A stretch of DNA of 32,660 nt, taken from the NCBI GenBank assembly GCA_964636345.1, contig CAZWRL010000005.1:1-32660 (forward strand), given 5' to 3'. Shown one piece after another: positions 4,474 through 14,838 of this stretch (its first letter is position 1; every line of letters starts with the position of its first letter). The notes beneath the pieces were generated by a model. It was not told where the DNA came from, searched no databases, and saw only the letters and a program-made list of their open reading frames with translations. This DNA comes from JBBTXJ01 sp964636345. Its GTDB lineage: Bacteria; Patescibacteriota; Patescibacteriia; Magasanikbacterales; JBBTXJ01. A program made the translations under genes and the position numbers.

Positions 4474-7400
4474 ATGAAGAATACTACGCGACAATTCATG
4501 TGGTTTGTGGCGGCCATGGTGATTGGTCTGCATATTGTGATTGTCACGCCGCAGGCAGTGTTTGCCCAGCCGGAGAAGGGCGCGGGTGGCGGCGGCGATG
4601 CCGTCAGCGCAACGGAGCTTGGTCTGTATTACGGTGAAGCAACCGGTCTTGGCACCGAAGATTTACGCGTTACCATTGCGCGGATTATCAGAACAGGCCT
4701 TGGATTACTCGGCATTGTTGCGCTCGTGATTATTCTGGCTGGCGGTGTGGTGTGGATGACCGCGGGCGGGAGTGAAGATAAGGTTAAAATCGCGAAAAAA
4801 ATTATTTTAAACGGCGTGATTGGTCTTGCGATTATTTTGAGCGCATTTTCCATCACGCATTTTATTTTGAATAGTTTGGTAGAAGGCACGACGGGGGGCG
4901 CGGGTGCGGGCCAAGCAGGCGGCGAGGGCGGCGAGGGCGGAGGATTTGGCGGACGTGGATGCGCCAATCCGCCGTGTGCCGCAGGTTTTTCAGCAAAAAT
5001 CAGTCCCAAAGGGCAACAGCGCATTCAGCAAGTGACGGTGAAAATTAATTTTCAAGATCGCGGACGCGCGGCGGCGTATGACCCTGCATCATTCACTTTG
5101 GGAGAAACCGTTAAAGTATATAAGACCGATGATCGAGATAAAACGCCGGTTGCGGTTGATATGGCGCAAGTGAGCGCAAGTGAGGTGCGACTCTCGGCGA
5201 AAGGTCCGTGTTTGCCGCCGAATGAACAAGTGCTCACCTGTTTTGAACCAAATGTTTCGTACACCGTTGAATTGACAACCAACATTAAACAACAAGGAAG
5301 CGGAAAGACGTTGTATTGCCCGCTTGCCGGTTCGTTCTCGTGTAAGCAAATAATTGTCGCCGGTTCTGAATTTGACGCGGAGCCGCCGACGGTTCAGGTG
5401 ACGAGCCATCGGAGCGGCGAATCCGTGCCGCTTGGCGAGACGGTTGATATCACCGCGCGAGCGCGCGACAACATTGCCGTTGATTTGGTGCAGTATGAAG
5501 TGGATGGCGCCGTGGTTTACACCAATAACGCGGAAAATGATCCGGCGGAACTTACGAGCACCTTTGCGTGGGAAGTTAGCGCAGAAACGTATAAGCCAAT
5601 GCAACCGGTTATTATTCGCGTGCAGGCAAGTGACACGGATAATAATACGGGATCGTCGGGCGATCTGCGCTTGATTCCGCGGCCAAAACATTGTTTTGAC
5701 GGAAAGCAAAATGAGGACGAGCAGGGGTCGGATTGCGGTGGGCAATGGTGCGGCGCGTGCGCGGGCGCGGCGTGTAAGGCGGATGCGGAGTGCGCGGGCG
5801 GCGCGTGCCGTATTCCTGCCGGACAGCAGGTCGGTCTTTGCGTGCAATTGCCGCTCATCACCGCCGTGACACCCGGTAATGGCGCGCCCGGCACGATTAT
5901 TACGGTTGAAGGGAAAAATTTTGGCGCTGAAGCGGGTCAGGTGGTGTTTTATAAAAATGCGAATGATCCGGCAAGCGCGATTCCGGCGGCGGCTGGCGCG
6001 TGCGGTGTTCGGTGGAGTAACGAGAGCATCACGGTTGCGGTGCCAGAGGGACTGGTGGCTGGTGCGGCCGCGCCGATTGGTGTTAAGAATGCGGCGGGCG
6101 AGAGTGATCGCACGGATGATGACCGCGGTGCAACATTTGATGGGGTATTTACCACAACGAACCAGGTCATTCCCGGATTGTGCGAAATTGCGCCGCCGCA
6201 GGGTTTGCCGAATGATCGTGTGACCGTGCGCGGTGTAAATTTAGGCGCCGGTGGCGATGCCGGGCGGCTTCTTTTTGGCGAAGAAGCGGTGCGCGTGCAG
6301 GGTTGGAACCAAGACCAAGAAGGGCGTCTGGGTGAGGTAGTTGGCTTTGTGCCAAACTTGGAAGCGGGCCGTGTGCCGGTGCGTGTGCAGGCGGGTACGG
6401 AAAAAAGTAACGCGGTATTCTTTACCGTGAAGAATGTTCGCGATCAGGATCGGCCAAATGTGATTGGAGTGAATCCCGCAAAGGGGCCTGCGGGAACCTA
6501 TATAACGGTGACCGGGCGCGGCTTTGGCGCTTCCGGCACGGGAGGTGTGGTCGTTTTTGAAAGTAAAGTTACCGGTCAAACCGCCATCGGCGACACCAAT
6601 TTTCCTGATCAATGCGACGCCAGCGCCTTGTGGAGCGATACGAATGTGGTGATTAAAGTGCCACAGGGTATGAATTTTGATGGCGCGGCTGGCGGCGTTG
6701 CGGCGTTTAAGATATATGTGCGCCGCGGCGCGCAGCAGATTGAGAGTAACACCGTTGATTTTGGCGTGGAGACGCAAGGGTCGCCACGGCCGGGTATTTG
6801 TAAAATTGATCCCAACATGCGCGCGGCCGGCGGCATCGCGGATTTGTATGGAGAATATTTTGGCCGTGAAGCGGGCAAAGTGGTTTTTTGGGATACAGAT
6901 GCGGTTTTGGAAAATGTTGAGAGTGGCGCCGTGGCGCGTGTGGGGCAGTGGAGTGATGGTCACATACAGCAGGCCATCGTGCCGGCAACCGCGGCAACCG
7001 GTTTGGTGCGCTTGGCGCGCGCAGGCGATAATGTGATAAGTAACGGTCTGCCATTTACCGTTGGTGATTGTAAAAAGAATAATAATCAGTGTCCGGTTGC
7101 TGGCCAGGAATGTTGCCAGGCCGGATTTTTGGCAGGATCATGTCAGGCATCCTGCGCGGCGTCGGCAAAATCCGCCGAATACGCGTGGATTTTTTCCACC
7201 GGCAAGATTCCGATTGTTCCGCGCGTGGTGCAATGCTGCGGTCAGAGCTGTCCGAAAGAAAATCCGCTACCCAGCCCCGCGCCATGGGTCACCCATCCGG
7301 GAAGCGCCGCGGTTTGTACCACGGTGATGGTGCGCGGCACGTTGACGACGAATATTGATTTGGATCGCGGTAATCCAACAGATAAGTTTGTTCTTGAGCG

Positions 7401-10400
7401 TTGTAGTGCTGACGGCGACAATCCGTGTACGGCATTTGAGGAAGTGCATCAAGGCGCGGAAGTGCGCAATGGCGCCGGTCTTGCTGAATTTTCATTCTCC
7501 GGTGAACACACGCCGGTGTTGTTGCCGAATAGTACCTACCAAGTGCGCGTGCTTGCCGGTTTGTGGTCATTGCCTAATATTGACGCGGGAAGCGATGGCG
7601 GTGAGATGCGCGCTGATCCGGTGGCGGTTGCGGCGTGCGGCGGCGCGGATCACGCGCAAGGGACGGCGTATTGTTTCCGGTTTAAAACAGGCAATGAGGC
7701 GTGCAGTGTGGGTGCGGTTGAGGTGATTCCCGGCGCATTTACGGCGCAAGAATTAGGATGGCTGGTGCAAGGGGGCGATCATAATGTGGTGGAAGAACGG
7801 AGCGACGGTGACGCCCCACTTTATCACGCGGGATTGACCGCGCTTGGTAACAAATGTGTGGCGCTTGATCCGGCCGGGCGTTCATGGGAATGGCGCGAGT
7901 CATCGGGTGGCGTTTTTGCGTCACTGGATCGCCGCGATAATCCCGAACAGTTTATCAAGGCGCTTAAAATTACTGAAGAAAATACGGTAACGATTAACGC
8001 GTCAACCGGTGGTGTTACGGGCGCGGGCACACTCGCTATTACCGCCGGCGAACCAAAACTCATTGCTACCTGGCCGCAGTGTCAGACGGCGTGTGTGAAC
8101 ACCGAAGTTGGTGTTTCATTTAATATCGCGATGATGCCGCAGACGTTGAACGATTGGGGCATCGGTTTGTATCGTTGTCGCGATGAATTGTGTCGTCACG
8201 CGGATATCTTGGAAGATGTCACGAGTGGAAAGTTGAAGAACCTCGTTGCGAGCATTGATTATGAAGATAATCCCGGCGCTGGTATCGCGCCGTATGAGAA
8301 ACATCGCGCTCAGTTGGTAGTGCGGAGCGCGCTTGAGCCGGGGAAATTTTATCGTGTGCTGATGTTCCCCAGCGTGCAAAGCGCGTACGGCGTTTCCATT
8401 GCGCGCGCGCGCGACCAATATGATTTGCCGGTTGAAGCGTTTGGCAAAAGTTGGATGTTAAAATCATTTACGTTCCGTGTGCGTGACGACAATAAACCAT
8501 GTCAGATTGCGAGCGTGGCGGTGCAACCGGGTGAGGCGATGGTGCGTTCCATCGGGGGACAGCGTTGGTTTAACGCGCGGGCGCAAGGTAAAGAGAATGG
8601 ATGCGGCCCGGGCGGCGGAGCAGAGCGTTTATCCGCGGAAAACATGAGTTGGAATTGGACGAGCGCTGATCCTCGGGTGGTTTCTTTGCAGACCTTTGAC
8701 GTGGCTGATCATCCGGCTCCCGGTTGCACCAGTCAATGTTTGTTGATTGGTTCGCAAGCGCGAACGGCTGTATGCGGCAATGCGCGTTTGGATGCGGGCG
8801 AGGATTGCGATCCGCCTAATGACACCTGGTGTACTGATCGGTGTTTGTTGAGTGGTTCCGCGGCGCCGCTTTGCGGTAATGGGACGTTGAATGACGGTGA
8901 ACAATGCGATGATCGTAACGCAGTGTCCGGTGATGGCTGTTCCGATAAATGTTTGGCCGAGGGATCAAAGTCAACGGGCGCAACTTGCGGGAATCGTGAT
9001 GTCGCGCTCGGCGAAAATTGTGACGACGGCAACGCGATAGCCGGTGATGGATGTTCAAGCAATTGTTTGAAAGAGGGAACGTCGGTCAGTGAGGCATGGT
9101 GTCGCGATCAGGGTGGACAGGCGTTCGAAACCTATCCGGCATGCGTGCAGGCAGTTGCCGTGTGCGGAAATAAGGTGCTTGAAACCGGTGAGGCGTGCGA
9201 TCCACCAGAAGAAGGTGTGTGCACGCAGGCGTGTTTGTTGACTGGAGGTCCAAACGCTTCCTGTGGTAATGGTATTGTTGAGCCGGATCGCGGTGAGGAA
9301 TGTGATGATGGTGACAGAGTGAATGGCGCCGGCTGTAACAAATGTCGCTTTCGTGGTTCATCACTTACCTACTCGACGCCATCACTATGCAGTGACGGGA
9401 TTGCAGGTATCGGTGAAGCGCCACGTTGTGAGATTGATCAACATGGCGACGGCGCCGATGATCCAACGGTTCTTGCGACACTCGCAAGCACGGAGGGACA
9501 CGAAGCGGAGCTTGAGCGCACGGGCCGCGAGGGAGAAGCGGATGGAAAAATTGAGGTAGAGATTACCGCCGAGGCAACCTATAACGATGCGCGTGGTTCT
9601 GGAACCGGAAAACTGGCGCTCCAATGCGGTTTGAATCCGGCAGTTGACACCTGTCCCAATCCGGCCACGCACGGTGTTGCGGCAAATGGTTGTTGTTACC
9701 CGTATCCGGTGTTGCGCGATCCAGCGCCGTCGGGTGAGGGCGCGTGTCAAAATCCGGTCATTCAGGTAACGTTTGCATCCGGCGTTTCAAAGGACTCGTT
9801 GGATACGAATGTGGTGCTCGCGGTTGAGCGGTTTGAGGCCTGCCCCGCGGGTGAGGAGGAAGTGGCGCTCGGTGCGCCGTCGGTTCGGGTGGTGTTTGAT
9901 GGTTCGTGGTGGCATCGCGTGGCGCTTCGTGTTCGTCATTTTGTGGGACGGTTATTTGGTGTGGCGAACGCGGCCTATCGCGGTGATGTTTCCCTTGTTG
10001 ATTTGGTTACCGACAGCGAGTCACGTATGACCAGCGCTTATCAGAAGATTAACACCATCGGAGGATATAGGGATCAGACAGCGATGGGGCGGTTTATGGC
10101 GCGTGTGCTTGCGGCGGATCCGGCAGGGGCGGCAAGCAGAGATACGTGGCGTGTGTGGTGGGAGCGTGTCATGAGAAGAGGTGCCGTTGATTTATCGAAT
10201 CGTGCGCTACAATTGAAAGTGGCTGTCCAGGCAAATCCGGATGGGGATTATCGCGCCACGTTCAGATTACTTGCCGGCGATATCGCGCGGTTTAACGCGA
10301 CGGTTGAAGGCATGCTCGTAACCATGCGAACCGTACGTGCCGGTCTTGATGCCGGTTTTAGTGAAAGAGATCGCACGGATATTGATACGCGTGTTATTCG

Positions 10401-13400
10401 GTTCATGGATGAGGTTATTTCAGATTACAATCAGGCCGCCAATGTGCTTTCCGGAGCGCGCCTATCTCGGTGGTGTGCTTCCACCTTGCGCGCCACGTAC
10501 AAAATTATTCCCAAGGATGATGGTTCAACGACCGTGCAAATTCTTCCACGTTCTCTCTTGGCGCCAAACACGCGGTATCGTGTAACGTTGCTGGGTGGCG
10601 ACACTCGTGATGCGGCTGGTAAACCACTTGGCGTGCGCGATGGGCGTACTATTCCACTCCGTGAGTCCTATCATTGGAGTTTTGCGACCGGGAGAGATAT
10701 TTGTACGTTAGACGAAGTGCGCGTTTCACCAACGGCATGGGTATTTGGCACTACCCAACGCGCAACAGGTCCGTTGTGTACGGAAGATGCGGATTGTGGC
10801 ACCAGCGGTTTTTGTGCTGACGCTACCGGCGGCACCAAACGTTGCGATTTGAGTCAGCGTCGGTTTGTTGCGCGCGCGTACACGGGTCGTGGTGAGGCGA
10901 GACAAGAGCTTGCTCCCATACCCGGGCAATACGAATGGAATTTTGCATGGGGTCCGGAAGCGGATGGCATTGTTGAGGTTGCGGCGCGTGAGAACGGCGA
11001 AGGCGCCATCGTGAGCGCGGTGCAAGGGAAATCCGGTGAGGAGGCCGTGACCGTTTCCGCAACCATTACGGCTGATACATTAAATACCCCATCACAAAAA
11101 GACCGTGTGGTGACCGGTTCGGCGGAAGTAACGGTGGCTTCTTGTGAGCGTCCGTGGCCGCAACTGGACGGTGGTTCGCCCGTTTTTCCGTATGAGGATA
11201 TCGCAGGTAATGACGATGGCATTGGAGATGCGGTGCCGGCTGGTGAAAATAATATATTTACCAATTGGAGCACTTGGTATTGTATGGATGGCGCGTCGGT
11301 TGCAACAAGCACCGATGATCTGCCGCCACTTCAGGCATTTGTGCAATATAGAAAAAATAATCAATCGTCGCTGATGAAACGATTCCATTTCACCAATCTT
11401 AAAAATAATGATTTGGTTGGTGTCATGGTGCGTGCTAATCCGAAGTGGTTGCCGCTTGCCGAGTGGTATGAGGAAGTATTTCCGGGTCAAGGGAAATTGC
11501 GCGCGATGAAAGAGATTGACGGATTTGAAGCCGCACAGCTTGCGGACACCGTGTATGTGAATGCCGTGAATTATAATCCCAACGATAATTCGCTGTTCGC
11601 GAATGTGTATATTTTTTCCATGAGCGGCGTGGGTGGAAAGAAGCCATCAACAGACACGCGCACCATTTTTGATCAGATGATTAAAAATGTGAAGTTTACC
11701 GCCAACATCCCGCAGTATAATCGGTGCGCGCTTCCGGACAACCAGCATCCGGATCCGGAGAGTCCGCGGTGTAGCGCGAATGTGGATTGCGCGGGGAATT
11801 TTGCAGGCCGAACCTGTCTTGCGGATCGAGATAAAATACGCCGAGATTTGACGCGCGTGCAAGATGCGCAAACTATGTTGCGCGCGCTTCGTGAACACAA
11901 GACCGCTACACCAATAGGTCGTTTTCCGTTGTTGCAAGAGGTATCTAATCAATCGGGCAGTTTTGTTCCGTTGTACACCACCAGTAAATGGGGTTCGTGG
12001 CAGGCCGCGCTCGGCAATACGCTCGGCAAACAATTACCACAGGATCCGGTGAACAAGTTTGTTGGATGTACGGCGGAGGGCGAGGATCCGGAAACGTGTT
12101 GGAATGCGGCGGCGCAACAAATGCACGCGTGTCGCGAGGATTGGCAGGTGTATCAGTATCGCGCGAATGCGTTTGGCGATGCGGCCGAGGTGCGCATGAA
12201 TTTTGAATTTTTCAATGAAACGCATGAGTCGCTGATGCGGCGTTTGCGTAACGAGGAGGGTAATGGGGCAGTGTTTGAGCTCGGCGCTTGCCCGGCTCCT
12301 GGCGTGGTATTTGGCGCGGGCGTTGCCGTGTGCGGGAATGGCGTGGTGGAAGCGGGCGAGGTATGTGAGCGAGGGCAAGATCGCACAACGCAGTGTAGTG
12401 CTGATTTTATGGTTTTGCTCGCAGGGGAAGTTGCAAGCCAAAACGCCTTCCGGACCGCCCGCTGTGCTGAGGATTGCTCTCGGTTTGTAGAACGAGCATT
12501 TGATGTGAAACGGTGTAGCAGGCGGCTTACGATTGGGTGCACCAAAGATAGCCAGTGTAGTAATTTTGGTAATCTTGGTAATATCGGGGCGTGCGTGGTT
12601 CCTGTGGATCCTAAGCGACGAGCCTGCGTGTTGTTATCTGAAATGCAACCACCGCCGGTTATACTGGAGAGGTGTGGTAATGGCGTCCAAGATGAAAGAG
12701 AGGTGTGCGATGACGGCGCTTTGAATGGGCGTTATGGCGGTTATTGCACGAGCGACTGCGCGGGGCGTACGGGCTATTGTGGAAATAGTTTGAAAGAACC
12801 GGAAGAGCTGTGCGATCCCACTTTTATGTGGAGGGTACCTGGTTTTCCACCATCGCCGGATAGGCGTTGGTACTCGAAATCAAAAGACGCTTCGTGTGGT
12901 TTGAGTTGTCAGACGGCTGGCAGGTATTGCGGTGATGGCACGTTTGATCTGGAGGAGCGTAACCTCGTGAATGGTATTGAAATGGGCTGTGATGATGGCA
13001 ACAACAGCCCTGGTGATGGGTGTACGGGTGGCTGTGATAAGGAACCGCAAGCCGCAGGGCCGCCGCCCGCTAATCAGCCAATTGCGTTTTGTGGCAACAG
13101 CGCGCTTGACAGTGGAGAAATTTGCGATAGCGGCGTGCGGAATGGTCAAGCATGTCAGGCGGCGGCAGGCGAACAGTGCTCATACTGTTCGGCAAATTGC
13201 AAAAATGTGCTCTTTGCATCCGGCCCGTATTGTGGTGATGGACTGGTGAACCGTCGGGAAGAGGCGTGTGATGGCGCAAAGTTTGCCGCGGGTTTTCAAT
13301 GTTTTGATAAGACCACCTATGCGCTCGTTGAAGGTCATGGGCGATGTAATAACACTTGCTCCGAACCGACATGCGATAACCAAAATTATTTGGTGTGCGC

Positions 13401-14148
13401 GCTTGGTGATACCTGTAGTCGGATCAATATGGACGTTGTGGATCAGGCAAACGTCGATTCATCCATATTTCAAGTAACACTTACTAAAGTTGGAAATAAT
13501 CAGCTTCGAAGCGTGATACGCACAGTGAGCTATGTGCCCGGCGGTCCTTCCGCAAATTTTCCGGTATTACCCGTTGGTACCTATACGATGGAGATTTCGT
13601 TTGTGAGCACGACAGAACCGGCCACTAACCGGTGTGATAATTGCAGTAACAATGTTGCAAGCGAACGGGGAGGAATATTCAGCTTCCACATGCTCTTTAA
13701 CGACAAAGTGCGTGTTACGGCCGCTGAAACACTTACTGCGATACCGATCCGATGGCAAAACGATAATGATATTGCGCACTATTTCTTGGGGCAAGAACGA
13801 TTACGATCACGATTAAATGGACCTTACTTAACAATAAAAAGATTTTTTTACGACTGGTCTAGTAACTTTCATAATGAGGTGACCAATCAGACATTTGATG
13901 CGTGGTTTCGTGCCTCGTGTGCGTCGAAGAATAATTGTGGTGGTTTGCAGATTACCCAGGATCGTTTCAATAAATTGCGCGCCGAATCACGCTGGTGGAC
14001 TGCGCATCAAACAACAGTGGGGGCAGCGGTTGGAGGGTACCAAGGTACGCTTTATACTGATAAAGCACATGCGGTGATTCTTGCTTCTGATATTATGGAA
14101 TTAACATATGGGAGCCGTGTGGTTATTACTTTTGAAGTGGCTCCCTAA
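4474..14148 (+). CDS. Giant surface protein (3224 aa): VirB2-like anchor, IPT/TIG, Ig-like and Cys-rich repeats
   Basis: Signal peptide 1-31 (AVFA|QPEKG) and two hydrophobic helices (~73-97, 113-136) repeat the VirB2/TrbC-like module of the preceding gene. After a Gly-rich linker come extracellular parts. Four IPT/TIG-like units start near residues 460 ('ITAVTPGNGAPGTIITVEG'), 567, 661 ('VIGVNPAKGPAGTYITVTG') and 773. A Cys-rich insert lies near 870. Ig-like units follow. Two clusters of DUF4215-type Cys-rich repeats (CGNG...GExCDDGN...GDGC) are at about 1434-1620 and 2620-2945. A central region (~2430-2600) with 'DPVN' and 'TCWN' recalls pseudopilin C-terminal domains seen in related bacteria. 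There is no sortase or wall anchor at the C-terminus; the N-terminal helices are probably the anchor. An adhesin or contact role is likely but unproven. The length matches no single family. Confidence 0.8.
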   Translation: MKNTTRQFMWFVAAMVIGLHIVIVTPQAVFAQPEKGAGGGGDAVSATELGLYYGEATGLGTEDLRVTIARIIRTGLGLLGIVALVIILAGGVVWMTAGGSEDKVKIAKKIILNGVIGLAIILSAFSITHFILNSLVEGTTGGAGAGQAGGEGGEGGGFGGRGCANPPCAAGFSAKISPKGQQRIQQVTVKINFQDRGRAAAYDPASFTLGETVKVYKTDDRDKTPVAVDMAQVSASEVRLSAKGPCLPPNEQVLTCFEPNVSYTVELTTNIKQQGSGKTLYCPLAGSFSCKQIIVAGSEFDAEPPTVQVTSHRSGESVPLGETVDITARARDNIAVDLVQYEVDGAVVYTNNAENDPAELTSTFAWEVSAETYKPMQPVIIRVQASDTDNNTGSSGDLRLIPRPKHCFDGKQNEDEQGSDCGGQWCGACAGAACKADAECAGGACRIPAGQQVGLCVQLPLITAVTPGNGAPGTIITVEGKNFGAEAGQVVFYKNANDPASAIPAAAGACGVRWSNESITVAVPEGLVAGAAAPIGVKNAAGESDRTDDDRGATFDGVFTTTNQVIPGLCEIAPPQGLPNDRVTVRGVNLGAGGDAGRLLFGEEAVRVQGWNQDQEGRLGEVVGFVPNLEAGRVPVRVQAGTEKSNAVFFTVKNVRDQDRPNVIGVNPAKGPAGTYITVTGRGFGASGTGGVVVFESKVTGQTAIGDTNFPDQCDASALWSDTNVVIKVPQGMNFDGAAGGVAAFKIYVRRGAQQIESNTVDFGVETQGSPRPGICKIDPNMRAAGGIADLYGEYFGREAGKVVFWDTDAVLENVESGAVARVGQWSDGHIQQAIVPATAATGLVRLARAGDNVISNGLPFTVGDCKKNNNQCPVAGQECCQAGFLAGSCQASCAASAKSAEYAWIFSTGKIPIVPRVVQCCGQSCPKENPLPSPAPWVTHPGSAAVCTTVMVRGTLTTNIDLDRGNPTDKFVLERCSADGDNPCTAFEEVHQGAEVRNGAGLAEFSFSGEHTPVLLPNSTYQVRVLAGLWSLPNIDAGSDGGEMRADPVAVAACGGADHAQGTAYCFRFKTGNEACSVGAVEVIPGAFTAQELGWLVQGGDHNVVEERSDGDAPLYHAGLTALGNKCVALDPAGRSWEWRESSGGVFASLDRRDNPEQFIKALKITEENTVTINASTGGVTGAGTLAITAGEPKLIATWPQCQTACVNTEVGVSFNIAMMPQTLNDWGIGLYRCRDELCRHADILEDVTSGKLKNLVASIDYEDNPGAGIAPYEKHRAQLVVRSALEPGKFYRVLMFPSVQSAYGVSIARARDQYDLPVEAFGKSWMLKSFTFRVRDDNKPCQIASVAVQPGEAMVRSIGGQRWFNARAQGKENGCGPGGGAERLSAENMSWNWTSADPRVVSLQTFDVADHPAPGCTSQCLLIGSQARTAVCGNARLDAGEDCDPPNDTWCTDRCLLSGSAAPLCGNGTLNDGEQCDDRNAVSGDGCSDKCLAEGSKSTGATCGNRDVALGENCDDGNAIAGDGCSSNCLKEGTSVSEAWCRDQGGQAFETYPACVQAVAVCGNKVLETGEACDPPEEGVCTQACLLTGGPNASCGNGIVEPDRGEECDDGDRVNGAGCNKCRFRGSSLTYSTPSLCSDGIAGIGEAPRCEIDQHGDGADDPTVLATLASTEGHEAELERTGREGEADGKIEVEITAEATYNDARGSGTGKLALQCGLNPAVDTCPNPATHGVAANGCCYPYPVLRDPAPSGEGACQNPVIQVTFASGVSKDSLDTNVVLAVERFEACPAGEEEVALGAPSVRVVFDGSWWHRVALRVRHFVGRLFGVANAAYRGDVSLVDLVTDSESRMTSAYQKINTIGGYRDQTAMGRFMARVLAADPAGAASRDTWRVWWERVMRRGAVDLSNRALQLKVAVQANPDGDYRATFRLLAGDIARFNATVEGMLVTMRTVRAGLDAGFSERDRTDIDTRVIRFMDEVISDYNQAANVLSGARLSRWCASTLRATYKIIPKDDGSTTVQILPRSLLAPNTRYRVTLLGGDTRDAAGKPLGVRDGRTIPLRESYHWSFATGRDICTLDEVRVSPTAWVFGTTQRATGPLCTEDADCGTSGFCADATGGTKRCDLSQRRFVARAYTGRGEARQELAPIPGQYEWNFAWGPEADGIVEVAARENGEGAIVSAVQGKSGEEAVTVSATITADTLNTPSQKDRVVTGSAEVTVASCERPWPQLDGGSPVFPYEDIAGNDDGIGDAVPAGENNIFTNWSTWYCMDGASVATSTDDLPPLQAFVQYRKNNQSSLMKRFHFTNLKNNDLVGVMVRANPKWLPLAEWYEEVFPGQGKLRAMKEIDGFEAAQLADTVYVNAVNYNPNDNSLFANVYIFSMSGVGGKKPSTDTRTIFDQMIKNVKFTANIPQYNRCALPDNQHPDPESPRCSANVDCAGNFAGRTCLADRDKIRRDLTRVQDAQTMLRALREHKTATPIGRFPLLQEVSNQSGSFVPLYTTSKWGSWQAALGNTLGKQLPQDPVNKFVGCTAEGEDPETCWNAAAQQMHACREDWQVYQYRANAFGDAAEVRMNFEFFNETHESLMRRLRNEEGNGAVFELGACPAPGVVFGAGVAVCGNGVVEAGEVCERGQDRTTQCSADFMVLLAGEVASQNAFRTARCAEDCSRFVERAFDVKRCSRRLTIGCTKDSQCSNFGNLGNIGACVVPVDPKRRACVLLSEMQPPPVILERCGNGVQDEREVCDDGALNGRYGGYCTSDCAGRTGYCGNSLKEPEELCDPTFMWRVPGFPPSPDRRWYSKSKDASCGLSCQTAGRYCGDGTFDLEERNLVNGIEMGCDDGNNSPGDGCTGGCDKEPQAAGPPPANQPIAFCGNSALDSGEICDSGVRNGQACQAAAGEQCSYCSANCKNVLFASGPYCGDGLVNRREEACDGAKFAAGFQCFDKTTYALVEGHGRCNNTCSEPTCDNQNYLVCALGDTCSRINMDVVDQANVDSSIFQVTLTKVGNNQLRSVIRTVSYVPGGPSANFPVLPVGTYTMEISFVSTTEPATNRCDNCSNNVASERGGIFSFHMLFNDKVRVTAAETLTAIPIRWQNDNDIAHYFLGQERLRSRLNGPYLTIKRFFYDWSSNFHNEVTNQTFDAWFRASCASKNNCGGLQITQDRFNKLRAESRWWTAHQTTVGAAVGGYQGTLYTDKAHAVILASDIMELTYGSRVVITFEVAP
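4567..4655 (+). repeat. 89-bp exact direct repeat, copy 2
   Basis: Exact match to 2661-2749, 1906 bp apart, at the same codon position of the paralogous gene. A second highly similar block surrounds the codons for VVWMTAGGSEDK further downstream in both genes. Confidence 0.9.
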
Positions 14149-14163
14149 GTTTATTGATAAGTG

Positions 14164-14172
14164 TGATACAAT
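14164..14172 (+). promoter_or_regulatory. Extended -10 promoter before the TSP3 gene pair
   Basis: TGATACAAT follows the TG-N-TAnAAT pattern used elsewhere in the window and lies 15 nt before ATG 14188. Transcription would give a leader of under 10 nt. Confidence 0.45.
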
Positions 14173-14187
14173 ATATACGTTATTACT

Positions 14188-14835
14188 ATGTTTGATAAAC
14201 CATCACAACCGAATAGCGGCACGCCGCCAACCGAAGGAACGGGGAGTGAACAGGCACCCCCTGCGAATGAAGAAGGTGTGGTAGTAACCGGGCATCCTAT
14301 TTTGGATAAACCAACCGCGCTTGAGAGCGGCCGGCTCCAAGCGCCAAGCGCGCCGCCATCACCACCGGCTCTGCAACCGCCGGTCGCCTCGGCGCCACCG
14401 GCGCAACTGTCCGGTCCTGTTTTGCATCCCACCAAATCCAATAAAATAAAGTGGGTGATTTTAGTGGTGGTGCTGATGGCGCTCGTCGGCGCTTTGGGTG
14501 TCTGGGTGTATCTTTTGAATCGTCCTTCTAAAGATGTTAAAGAAGTGGTGACGCCGCCCGCGGTTACCGAGCCGGCGCCGGTACCGCCGGTTGATGTTGA
14601 TTCGGATAAAGACGCGCTTATGGATAGTCGCGAGAAAGAATTGGGCACTGACAAAAACAATCCGGATTCTGATTTTGATGGTTTAACGGATAACGAGGAG
14701 GTAACACTGTGGAATACCGATCCCTTAATTGATGATACGGATAAAGACGGCTATAAGGATGGAGACGAGGTTGGTAATGGATATAATCCGGCTGGGCCGG
14801 GGCGGTTATTTAACATTAACGACACTAACTTGTAA
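14188..14835 (+). CDS. Single-pass membrane protein with thrombospondin type 3 repeats
   Basis: 215 aa. Residues 1-88 are Pro/Ala-rich and probably cytoplasmic. One transmembrane helix lies at about 92-112 ('WVILVVVLMALVGALGVWVYL'-like hydrophobic run). A short Pro-rich linker is followed by Asp-rich calcium-binding repeats of the thrombospondin type 3 type: 'DVDSDKDALMDSREKELGTD', 'DSDFDGLTDNEE', 'DDTDKDGYKDGDE'. Asp side chains at alternating positions bind Ca2+ in this family. The C-terminus is thus predicted outside the membrane. It is followed after 3 nt by a second gene with the same architecture, so the pair probably forms an operon. The specific job is unknown. Confidence 0.75.
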   Translation: MFDKPSQPNSGTPPTEGTGSEQAPPANEEGVVVTGHPILDKPTALESGRLQAPSAPPSPPALQPPVASAPPAQLSGPVLHPTKSNKIKWVILVVVLMALVGALGVWVYLLNRPSKDVKEVVTPPAVTEPAPVPPVDVDSDKDALMDSREKELGTDKNNPDSDFDGLTDNEEVTLWNTDPLIDDTDKDGYKDGDEVGNGYNPAGPGRLFNINDTNL

Positions 14836-14838
14836 TCT

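Noticed and set aside
8773..13270. Repeated CGNG/CDDGN segments considered as a DNA-level repeat array
   Set aside because: Similarity is at the protein level (DUF4215-type repeats); spacing and nucleotides vary, so it is not a DNA repeat or CRISPR-like array.
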